NCBI GenBank assembly: GCA_963691655.1
Contig: OY829328.1
Coordinates: 7,716,204 to 7,780,203, forward strand
Direction: 5' to 3'
From: Toxonevra muliebris
Taxonomy: Eukaryota > Arthropoda > Insecta > Diptera > Pallopteridae
Length of the DNA stretch: 64,000 nucleotides
How positions within the stretch are numbered: position 1 is the first letter of the stretch; the number at the start of each line of letters is the position of its first letter. Positions 1 to 11,104 of the stretch are shown in pieces. The notes beneath the pieces were generated by a model. It made no database searches, was not told where the DNA came from, and was given only the letters and a program-made list of their open reading frames with translations. A program made the position numbers and the translations under genes.

Positions 1-107
1 AGCTTGACAACCTGCTAGATTATTTTATGATTATCATAACATTTCGAGAGTACTGCATTTCTTGAATTTCTCTTAGCTGCTCCAAGCAGAGCAAAAGTCA
101 TAAATCT

Positions 108-147
108 CACTACCACCGCCACTACCACCGCCACTACCACCGTCACC
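108..147. repeat. 12-bp minisatellite (CACTACCACCGC)
   Basis: Just over three head-to-tail copies of CACTACCACCGC, the last carrying a C-to-T change. It is distinctly GC-rich within AT-rich surroundings. There is no open reading frame that makes it a likely coding Thr/Thr/Ala-type repeat. Confidence 0.85.
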
Positions 148-1885
148 ATTTCATCTCTTCTTAGTGTTGACCTCAATTTTATTATATTTGCACATTTTTC
201 AATAGTGTCGTGTTAAAAAATATAAAGATTTACAAAGTATTCATAAATCATAAAAACACTAACTTATCAACATCTCTTGGAACTTACTACAATCAAAACC
301 GAAAAAAAGCAACAAAAGCAAAATAAGCTTTTCCTTGGAAAGGAAATTCTTTTTGTATTTCGTTTTTGAGTTTTGTAACCCAACGATTCTTAATACATAA
401 GCATCACATCTAAGATAATAAAAAGTACGAGAAATCATAACTATTTCATATTTTGCATATGAAAAAATTATTATTATGACAAGCTGCCATTGCCAGCAGT
501 GCAGTGTGTATTGTTGGCAGCGCGCCTGTGAGCTCTCAAATGAAACCCCAAGTAAATGAGTGAGTGGTTTTTGTGTGATAAGCATCAAAATCGATTTTGC
601 ATAAGTCTGAGAAGCAGGGGAGTGGCATTGGACAACAGCACTCTTCCATAGACGTCAATGCAACTAAGCCATAAGTCAGTGGAACAGCAACACGCCAACA
701 TAATCACACACACACACATACACCAAAAAAAAAAAAAAAATTGTCTCATAAATCTTATAAACAACAGTTTACAATAAAAGCAGAGAAAGAATTAAGCGGA
801 AGGTGGGGGGGAGGGGGGCGTGGGCCTGTTTGGGGAAAGAAACAAACGAAATGAAAAGAAGAAAAGAACGTGACACAGTTGAAAATATCTATATATGTAT
901 TCAAGTGCATAGTATAATAATATTTAAGCATGTTATTTAGCTGAAGATGCACGTTCTTAGGTACATAGCTCAGTTCCTTAAAATCGACGACAAAAGAAGA
1001 GCTGATTTTCATATTGCGTTCGAATAAAAATAAAGATAAGCAGCAGTAGCTTGTGCACATATACAAAGTGAGAAAAAAAATACTTAAACTTATGTCACTT
1101 TGAGTATAGAAACGTGACGTTTACGTTAAGAAAATTACAAGGAAAGCAAAATGAAAATATATGCATATGTATGTATATAATAATATTCGAATGTATCATC
1201 AAATAAGTTTATAAGTGAAATAAACTAGTTTCGTTAAGCACATAAAATGATAAGATAGCAAACTTAGTGAAGAGCTTTCTGAAGGTTTTTTTTTTTTTTG
1301 TATTTTTCCAATACTATTTATTGTTAATCAAATTAATCGCACTTCAAGTTAAATATATTTTGTATACGAAGAATGATTATGAATGGACTTCAGCTAACTG
1401 AGTCAAGAAGAAATTAGTTAGTATATTAGTATATTCGCACACCTATCTCCTTTAATTTTTAGGAGGAACATAGTTTCCAAAGAAAATTTGTCAATATATA
1501 TTCCAAGCCATATGAATAGTTTTAGCAAAATACTTGCCAAGAACCATGAAATAGAGTAGAGGTTCAGAAATAGAGTAGAAGATTAGTCATGCAAATCATC
1601 CATCATCATCCAATACCTCGGAAATTCAGAAAATCAACAAATTTACTGTTCTGTATAATTTAAAAGTAACAAAAAAAAAAACTAGAAATGACCATTCAAA
1701 ATCGAAAGAATATTCCTATCCAGGTGAAATTTTGCAGTCTCTTATTGGTAGCTCTATGAATTTGTTTGTTTATAAAAATCATATAACTCCTATGCCTCTT
1801 CTTTTTTCATAATACCCCTTTTTTTACACTTTCAAAATTCGAAGTCAAAACTCATATCGAAAAATTGTGCCGCACAGTGTTTTTT
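148..1885. other. AT-rich non-coding stretch
   Basis: No gene is supported. The stretch holds a short CA run near 709-720, A- and T-homopolymers and scattered CATATGTATGT-type simple sequence. Short open frames on the minus strand are low-complexity Phe/Tyr/Leu/Ile-rich translations of AT-rich DNA and are not coding. Confidence 0.7.
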
Positions 1886-2852
1886 GTTTGAATTTGTTTT
1901 GACTTTCTGTCTGACTTTGCATATGAACCAGTGATGAAAAAGTAGGTACAATTGTACCTTTTTCCGACTTTTTCGAACTACAAGGTACATTATGTACAAT
2001 TGGCTCATTTTAGGTACAATTTGTCATTGGCCAGAAGGGGGTCAAGCCGATAAGAAGATTTTTGAAATTTAGCAAACATTTCTTCTTATGATTTTGAACC
2101 TAATAAAAAAAACATTATCCGATCGAAAATTTGTTTTTGCATTTTATATGTTTCTTTTTATAAAAACTAATAATAGAGCTCTGAGCTTTGAAAAAAATCT
2201 TGGCTGAAAATTTTTTGGAAAAATCGAAAATTATGATAAAAACTTCGGAACTTTCATGACCAATGTGGGGTCAGCTTTAAAAATTTGTTTTCCCCTTGTG
2301 TTTATCTAGATGACTAAAAACTTTTCTTCTCACTTAGTTGGCGATTTATTGTGTTCTAAAATGTTATTTTTTGTAAACAATTTTGTGACTCACTGTACAT
2401 GTGCTGCAATAATTTAACCAAATTTAACTAATCAGACATTAAGAAGCCAACAGCTATTATTTCAATATAAGCAATTTTATTTATTTTATGGCATATGAAT
2501 GATATATGGATAAACCAATGAGAATGAATTACAATAGTTAAAAATATACGAGTATCATGTCACTTTTTTTAATTGTTTACTTTCAAATGAAAATGAAATT
2601 ACTTACAAAAACGATGAACCAATGAAGTATAACATTTTGGGTACATCCATGCTCACTTAGGTACAACTTTTTTGGTAAATTAGGTACAATTTTAATTTTG
2701 GAAGTTTCATCACTGAAATGAAATCAGCCTGAATTTTAAACTTAATTTTGTTCAAACTTTTGGTTTGATTTTGATCTGATATTTGGTTTGATTTTTGGTC
2801 TGATTTTCATATACTTAAATGATTATATCCAATCAAATTTGCCTGATTTTTC
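1886..2852. repeat. Degenerate TCTGATTTT/GGTTTGA minisatellite, interrupted by an hAT element
   Basis: Loose repeats of units such as TTTGATTTTGATCTGA and TTTGGTCTGATTTT lie at 2716-2852. A shorter piece of the same texture (GTTTTGACTTTCTGTCTGAC) lies at 1886-1920, directly left of the hAT insertion. The two pieces read as one minisatellite split by that insertion. The same repeat in reverse orientation occurs at 53033-53505 as ACCAAAACTCAGA-type units. Confidence 0.6.
1929..2715. mobile_element. Non-autonomous hAT-like element
   Basis: The two ends are inverted copies starting CAGTGATGAAA. Just inside each end AGGTACAATT motifs recur in inverted orientation. Direct 8-bp flanks are ATATGAAC on the left and AAATGAAA on the right, matching at 6 of 8 positions. 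An 8-bp target duplication and ends beginning CAGTG are typical of the hAT superfamily. The 787-bp interior has no transposase-like frame, so the element depended on a partner. Terminal repeats and flanks are seen directly; the hAT assignment is inference from end and duplication type. Confidence 0.75.
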
Positions 2853-5800
2853 ATTTTTATTGGCACCGAGTCGGGATGCAAAATTTCCTTAGCATTCCAC
2901 AAAATTTATTTTAAGCTACAAGTGGCAAAATTTTTTATAGTCTTTAAAATTTAGAAAACTTTTTTGGATCAATTTCGCTAGAAACTAGTTTTATTTTCCT
3001 TTGACATGAGACAAATTTTTTCATCCAAACCTTGAAAACATCAGAATTATGAAAAATTCTAACCTTAAAATGATAAAATAGAATTTTAAAATTTAATTTT
3101 TCTTATCTCATTGCTTATCTCATAAAGATATACGAACATCGAGTGATAGCACTATAGAATAGAACCCAGTGTAAAATATGTTTTTTTATTTTTCAAAATT
3201 GCAATAATTTCAAGAATCTAGAACAGCACAAAAGGAAAATAACAACAGTTTATACCGAAACTGTTAAAATAGTTCTAAAAACTTATTTTGGATTTTATAG
3301 ACTGTCGAATGTTGTTAAAATTGACAATTTTTTGGTTTGAGTTTTTCAAAATTCCTGGAATTTTGAAGATTGTAACAAAAACTGACCCACTATAGGCCGA
3401 CAGAAAATATTACCGATTCCTAGCGAAAATTTTTTAAAAATTTCAAAAATCAGTTTCCAGATTTTATCGGGTGTTTTCACTCTATGATTAAGGTTTTTCA
3501 AAATCATGTAGTGATTCAGCCTCTCGATTCAGATTTAGCAGACAAATAAACCTGAGAAATCATTGCTTGTTTTCAATTAACTATAACTTTGTAGACTTGT
3601 GAAATTATAAGTCTGTTCTTGCATAAATTAATGCAGTCTTTCGAGTCATTATCCCAGCTTTTGAAATTTGTTTTAAAAGTAATGCTTTCATTTCTGTAAC
3701 ACCCAAAGGTTCCTAGTTCACATAGATGGCCGCCTGAACTTTCGATGTTGGTATTGCAGTACATCAATTTTCTATACATATTTGTAAAGGCTATAGTTTT
3801 GAGTATCACCGCGATATATGTATTTCCCTGCGCCAAAGACTTGGGCGATATTTATATTCAACGCATTTATTATCCACCTCACTTGTTTCTCCATATTCTC
3901 GTTTTTTAAAGCTAAATTAATCCTAATTCCTTAATTATAGAGTTGAATCCCAGTCCATTGACTTCTTTTTTCCCCCTCAATACATGTACTTACCTTTATT
4001 AAAACTGATGACAAAGCCATCACAAAAAAAAAAACTTCATAATTTGAGGCTATTAACTTTGTTAAATATCACTGTATTCAGCTTTGATGGAAACTTATCA
4101 TTATCTCTATACTTCCTTCCCCCTCTTATATTTGTCGATTTATGCATTATTACTTGCCATTAAAAATAGTTTCCCATTTATCTTCAAGTACCTGTCAATG
4201 TATCGAAGTAACACACATTTGCAAATGTCAAAATTGTCAACAAAAAACAGTTTTTCCTTTTATTTTATTATAAAATATATGTATAGAAAAAAATGTGACA
4301 TAACACATGAAAGCATACAAACACAAATACATACATACAAACATACATAAAAATACAGTCACAAACATAACAGTTATATATGTTCCCCAATGGCATAAAA
4401 CACGACATGAACACCGATTGTGATAACGAGCATAAGCCAAAAAAAAAAAAAAAAAAAAATAGAATATATAAAATAAAAACTGAAAAAAGAACAGAATGAG
4501 ATGCGCGATTGTCAAATCATGTGACAACATACAAGCAATAGCAACTACATTGTACATGAAGGAAAAAGGCGTCTGTCTCTAACTGTTGGCTGGCTGACTA
4601 GCTGGGACTCTGGTTGCTCGCCGAAAATATATACATACTTATATAGTTCCATAAAATAAAAATAATAAAAAAAAAAAAAACAAAGTAGAATCAAGTAAGC
4701 ACACTTAACCGTTAAAGCAAATATTTTACTTAGCATAAATCATAGCAATATTGCATTTATTTGTAGAGGTTCGCCACATGCTTCCTCCAACTATTTTCTG
4801 CTTTCAAGACCTTGGCCAAGAAAATACTTAAAAAATGAAATAAAATATGGAAAAAAAACTTAATAAAAAGAAGTCAACTTGCTGCTGCTGATCACTTTTG
4901 TAAGATGTTCTACTGTCACTGATGTTGCGCTGATCTATGAAGCACTAGCTTCAGCAGTAGCATAAGTACATAGACATAGATCCAAGCATGGATAAATGTT
5001 TATAATAAACTTTGTATGGTATTCATGACAATGCCAAACGCGCCGTAACCAGCTGAAAGATCTAGTGATCGAGCTGGCAATCGAGTACACTAAAAAAATT
5101 CCAAAAACCAACTTTAAGATGGAAAAATTCTAAATCGTGTTCGCGCTGCAATAACAAAACGAAAATAATAATAAATACATACATATAGAAAAACTAAAAT
5201 AAATACATTAATCCACACAAACATACATAAAAATGAAAAATTTATGAAAAAGTAGTTGCATCTAAAAGAAAAGCAACAACATCATCCTCGTCATCATCTC
5301 GTTTTGCCATGGTCAGCAAACGCATGTTTCGCATGTTGTTATTGCTATTGGTATTGCCAGTGTTGGTGTGCGTTGTCGCTGTTAGTTGTTATTGCAAATA
5401 TGGTCAATAATCGCATTGCTGTCATTTTTTCACAAAAGCAGCACAAGTTGCGGTTTTCCTGCTTTGGGAACTTGAAATTTATAATATGCGCACTTGCGCG
5501 CACGCGGTTTTTTATTTTATTTTTTATTTCTTTAAATCTATGTATGTGTTGCGTAGTGTAATGCACTATGAAACTGATAGTATAGATAGTATGTATGTAT
5601 ATCAAAAAAGACACATATGGTACTGAATACATGTTCTTGTTGCTGTGACTTTGACATTAGTTGTACGTTATACATATGTAGATAAATAGTTGAAGTCTGA
5701 TTTTGTTTTGTTTTAGAGTGAAATTATTTAATAAAACTTGTTGAATTCTTTGCTGCCTTTAGTAGATTTTTCAGCGAACTATAAAGTAATTAGTAATCAA

Positions 5801-6176
5801 ATATGGTTCAAATAAAAAAAATAGCTTGATTGAAGCAAGGTTTCGTGGATATAATGGAATTAAAAAAAATTAGGAAAAAGTTCATAAAAAGAATTCTTAG
5901 CCTAAGGAGTTTCATTATGAAAAAAAAACTATAAATACATATATTTTTGTAGGAACTTTGTTAAGTAGAAAGTATTCGTATATTACATGAGTCACAACAT
6001 GGCGCCTAGTTTATTGAAGACTTATACATTCTTATAAAATCAGTTCCAATATGTTTATGCTTTTTTTTGGAAGTTTTTTCTATATTAATTTGATTTCAAT
6101 ATCACTATTTTGCTTTCATATTCCACTCTCAGTTAGTTAGAAACTAATGCAGGAGAAAAAAATCAGCAATTATTCT
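2853..6176. other. AT-rich non-coding stretch
   Basis: No gene is supported. It contains A-runs near 4440-4460 and 4668-4680, ACATACATA-type simple sequence at 4320-4350 and 5160-5235, and short unrelated open frames with no recognisable domain. The frame at 5256-5561 is Cys/Trp-rich with no family resemblance and is treated as chance. Confidence 0.65.
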
Positions 6177-6307
6177 GGTTAGGTTAGGTTAGGTTAGGTT
6201 AGGTTAGGTTAGGTTAGGTTAGGTTAGGTTAGGTTAGGTTAGGTTAGGTTAGGTTAGGTTAGGTTAGGTTAGGTTAGGTTAGGTTAAATTAGGTTAGGTT
6301 AGGTTAA
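6177..6307. repeat. Interstitial TTAGG telomere-type array
   Basis: About 26 near-perfect head-to-tail copies of the pentamer GGTTA, with one AAATT variant unit near 6286-6290. TTAGG is the ancestral insect telomere repeat, but true flies are known to have lost it as a telomere. This array is therefore best read as an interstitial array. It abuts sequence at 6308-6530 that resembles a retrotransposon 3' end, and similar short arrays abut retrotransposon 3' ends elsewhere in the window. Confidence 0.9.
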
Positions 6308-6530
6308 AAAGTTGTCAAAAAAATCGTCAACCGACGATAAAACCGAACAGAATTGGACAGAAACCAATACTGACGATTGAGCACTAAGCTCATTACGTCC
6401 TTCCGACGTAATACCTAACGATGGTTCCGGGAGGAATATCCATACGGACGAGAGGTGGTTTTAGCGTGAGAATGTCACGCACTGACTGGGTGGCTTTTTA
6501 TGCTTTCCTCCTCGTTAAAAAAAAAAAGGT
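6308..6530 (-). mobile_element. Probable non-LTR retrotransposon 3' end relic
   Basis: This block is richer in GC than its flanks and is bounded by the TTAGG array on one side and an A-run (6519-6529) on the other. On the minus strand it reads into a (CCTAA)n tail, the same arrangement as at the other retrotransposon 3' ends here. No coding frame survives. Family unknown. The assignment rests on composition and position only. Confidence 0.4.
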
Positions 6531-9500
6531 TAAAAAGTGTATACAAAATTTGTGTTATTTTAAGAAAATTTTGTTTTCCAATTATATCCAACTTTAGGAA
6601 AATTAAACAAGCTGAGTAAAAACAGACCTCAGATTTATGATCATCTACCAAAAACTGTTTAAGACATTACTTGAATCTTCATTTGAGTGCGAAAACTTTA
6701 TTTTAAGCAGAGCGAAAGAACAGAAAATTGTGTAAAGAAAGAATGCAATGAAAATTTTGTGTGAACCGAACAAGGATAGAGCATGGATAATTATGTTGTT
6801 TAAGCACCATCCTCCCCCTTCCCCTCCTTGTTTTTATAAAGAACATGTTTTCTGTAGAATACTTTTTATTTTTCTGAATATAAATAAATAAAATAAATAA
6901 ATGCTAAAAAAAATTCGTATCGGAATAAAAACGAAGTGAAAGAGGGATAGAAGCTTCGATGATGTAGGAGTAAAAATGTTAAGAATTCCATAGTAAATAA
7001 CTTTCTCTCAGACATTAAGCACGTAACATTTTATTTAAGCATTATTTTGGGGCGCGTTTGTTTCTCGAATTTGTTCAATTTTAACTAGTGCTTTCTCACT
7101 TTGTATTTTGTATGAAGACAGACGATTGGACCCGTTTAAAAGAAACTCTTATTATATCATTTTTGTAGAATTAAACCTTCAATTCGAAATGTAATGTGAT
7201 ATGAAAACAACAGTTGAAACAGTTTTATTATATTCTTTTTTTCTCTAAACAAAATTTTTATTATTCTAGCTTGTTACATATTTGTAACAAACTTTTATTA
7301 ACTTTCGGTAGAAAAAAAAGTAGTTCGATTACCTACAGCGATAAGCAAAGAATCAGAATTGAAACAATGGAAATGCAAATGAACTACAAAATCAACTCAA
7401 GTTTGAGGGCACTATGTCAGTTACAAAAAAAAAAAAAAACAAAACAAAAAAAACAAAATAAATTAAAGAACAACCAACAGCAATAAAGAACCAGTGCTGG
7501 CAAAACCAAAATTAACCGCACCCACAAAAAAATAAAAGTTGCAAAAAAAAAATTGCTAAAAAAAAGTGAAAAAGTCCAAGAATAAAAAAAAAACCATGAA
7601 ATGTTTTAAATAAATTTAACCGACCATAAACAATAAAAGGTGAACAAGCTGTTAATTTGTAACAATTTGAACATAACGGGCCAAGTTTACAGCAGAACAA
7701 GAACCCCCATGAGCGTTAGACGAGACATGCATACATAAATACATACATATACACATATAAAAAGGAATAATAATATCCAAAATCAACAAAATAGGGAGTA
7801 TGTTGTTATAGAGGTATGTGTGGATACCTGTAGTTCAAAAGTTTTTCAAGAGTTCATTAACTTCAAGTGCGGTCAAATATACATATAGACACTCCACTCC
7901 ACCCTCTACCATAATAATAATTGTTATAATAACAAAATTTGAGTTTTATTCAATATCAATCATTGTTTTTTTTTCTAAACTTTCTTGAGATTTTAACTTT
8001 TCTTTTCTGGCTTTTGTTAGACATTTGTCAGACGCTTGTGTCAGAAATTGATAGAATTTTATTTTTTGAAGAATTCTTTCGAGCGGTATAGTGTTACCAT
8101 TTAAAAAATATAAAGCTTAGCTTTAAATGAAATTATGAACTAATAAAACTTTCCGTAGAACAATGCCAATTATCTTCCATAGCTGCATTAATTTTAGCCT
8201 GTATTCTATAAAAATTTGAGATTACATAATATGAAAATTTTATCACTAATACTCTGAATGCAAGAAAACATTCGTAAATTAATTTAATTCAACCATTTTT
8301 AATTTAAATCTTGATTTGAACATCATTAGTCTGAATCTGGCAACAATGTAGTATTTCTATGTCATGCTATTTGAATCAATCATAGTTAGCACAAACTTCT
8401 TCACACTTAGAGGATTCATTAGAAGGTGTAGTGATCAGGGATATTGAAAGATACATACTCATAATGAATGAAATCTTTAGGCATTCTCAAATCACCTATA
8501 CATATTGTTGGCAACTCTAATACATGTAACACTCCAGCCACTATAATAATATATCAATATACTGTCCGATTTGTATATATGTATGTATGTAGGTAGCAAA
8601 ACAAATTGAATAACGTTTTTGTTTTTTCATTTGTTATTTGAAGCGGCTACTTCATTCGTCTCATTTTAATGCCACACTTTTTTGTTTAGTTTGAAATTCA
8701 TTTAAATTTTTGTCAGTTGCACAAGTTACACTTTTTGTACTTTGTTGTTTTTTTTTTTTTTTTTTTGTTTTTTTGACTGACATAAGATTTCATGCATAAT
8801 TTCTTTGAATACAAAATTAACCATACTCATGCATAGATAGATATGTACTTATGTATAGCAAAAGTGACAAGTAAAAGCTGTTAAAATTAAAATGAAAAAA
8901 ATAGAAGAAAGAAAGAAAACAATGCAAAATTGTTTTTTGAAGTATTAATATCTTTCTTTTTTTTTCAAAACCCCTGAAACATCACAAGCTCAATTAAGTT
9001 GCTGAGCGTAAGCTACAATGCAATAGCAAAAACAACAACAACAACAACATTGTTGCTTAAGTTTCAGCCTTAAGTGATTTTTATGCTTCATTTATATATT
9101 TTTAGGCGTTGTAGTTGATGTGTTTTTTCTTTTATTTTTATGCTTTAAGGCTTGTTTTAAAATCTGTTTATTTTTTGTTTCCTACACATGCATAATTTTT
9201 ATTTTGTAAAGCAATGCAGTGGCTTCGTTGTTGTTTTTGTTGGAATGTTTTTGATATCTTTGTAGTAATTTTAATTAGTATTTGAACACTCCTTTTTGAA
9301 AAATATTATAAAAATCTTTGAAAAAATTTCATTTGCGTATAACTCTTAAGCGCGTAGGTTTTTTTTCTGAAGCTTCGGTTTTTTTTCCTGCTTGTGCATC
9401 TTGTTTTTGTAGCTGTTGTTATTTCTGTTTTTGTTTACATTTTAACCTCTTATTTAACCTAGATTGCAATTAATTTTGTTTTGATTGAGTTAGGTTGGGT

Positions 9501-11070
9501 TTTTCTTTTCTTCCTCTTGTCGTTTTTTTGTAAGTTTCAGGTGAAATTTTTACCCCAGGCTGTTGTTTATGTCGATGTATGTATAAAGCATATCGTTAAT
9601 TAGATATCAAGAGCAAAACTTTTATAATGAAGACATAATTTCTTTGAAATTTTAATAACAACAGAGAAAGATAACATGTTTACATGTATAGGAGTAGTTG
9701 TGTTTGTTTGTGCTCTTTGGAGATTTACAAGTTTTTATAGGTAAGAAAATATTCAAGTGATTATTTGAACTAATTTAACTTGGTGACTAAACTTTTTTTT
9801 TAGAAAAAGTAGCCACATTCGAAATCAGTTGAATACTTACTATCAAACCTAAGTTAAATTGTGTTTATTCCTGGGCAAAAAAGTAATTCTCCGTTTTATT
9901 GTCTTAAATTTAATATCAATGAAAATTAAGGAAAATATTGGAACATTGATATACATAATTAAATAAAAATGAAAGAAAAAAATAAAGAGAACCTGAAATG
10001 ATTAAACATTAATGAGAATTAATAAGAGTCAATCACAACACAATGTAATAAAATTTCAATTTTTGCCTTTTTCGCGTAATTTTCCAACGGTTTTATAGTA
10101 ATTTGTAATCATGATTGCGTACTCAGTTTTTCTTCATTACATCTAGTTCTCGCAGAATTTTGGCCTGAAGTCGGAAAAATAAGGTTTTCAGGGCTTATTA
10201 AGAAATATTTTAATTTCAACAGATTCGAATTTGATGTCTGAAGCAAAGTTGTTAAGCATAAAGATATAAAAAAGTTTTGTATGTGCATTTTTTCTCCATC
10301 TCCTACAAAAAATATTAATTTTTTTTGGTAAAATACGTTGAAAATCGTTTTTTTTCTCGGTTTTTGTTCAGTATCACAAAAATGGATGGATTTAAGGCTT
10401 TGTCAGGTTCTGAGACCCTAGTTTATATTCAAAAAAAAAATTTTTTTCTCACATATCAATATCCGATTTCTACTCCAAATTCATATTCCAAATTACACAA
10501 AATCAAGACCATGATTGTACATTTTTTCAGATTACGTCAGGGCTCAGAAATATGAAGGAAAATGTCTTGCAAATAAAGTTCACATTCTTATTTTTACTAT
10601 TGTACATTTCAGGACTTGGAATTATTCTAAAAATGCTTAATATTTTATTTTAGAAAACATTCCATCAATTTGCTTGCTTTCGATATAATTATCACATCGC
10701 ACACTACTACAAAAGGGGGAAAACTTAATATTGAAAACTTTTTAAAAAACGATAAAAAAATGTTTTTACCGACCTATGGATGAATATTTAATATAATGAC
10801 ATATTATTTTCCATAAAATAAATTTTTATATGCTTCCATTGCTAAGGTCATTTTTCTAAGTAGCATCGAATCCGGAAGATAACTATATAAAGTGAAGATA
10901 TGGTTCAGTACGAATACTCTATTACTACGTAGAACTTTTTAAAACTCTAGTTTTGTGCCATTGTGTTATTGTCTTCGATTAATATGCCTCAGAAAATCTT
11001 CATTACATATTTATTAATGTTATAAAGATCTTCCATTATTATTATATTTTTTTAATTGGCATTCAATTAA
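6531..11070. other. AT-rich non-coding stretch
   Basis: No gene supported. Contains long T-runs (8749-8766), CAACAACAACAACAA near 9034-9048, and GTATGTATGT microsatellite at 8578-8592. A weak AG|GTAAGA junction follows a short T-rich stretch at 9740/9741; too weak to call as a splice site. Confidence 0.65.
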
Positions 11071-11104
11071 TTTGTTTTCTTCTTATTTTTATTTCCAGGT
11101 ATGT
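11070..11104 (+). promoter_or_regulatory. Candidate recursive (ratchet) splice site
   Basis: A pyrimidine-rich tract of about 25 bases ends in TTTCCAG, followed at once by GTATGT. This joins a strong 3' splice acceptor to a 5' splice donor with no exon between them. Such zero-length exons are known from very long introns of flies, which are removed stepwise. An AATTAAT that could act as a branch point lies upstream. The sequence pattern is seen; function is inferred. In 64 kb of AT-rich DNA, one or two chance matches are possible. Confidence 0.35.

Noticed and set aside
6177..6307. A true chromosome end
   Set aside because: Unique sequence continues on both sides and Diptera are not known to use TTAGG telomeres.
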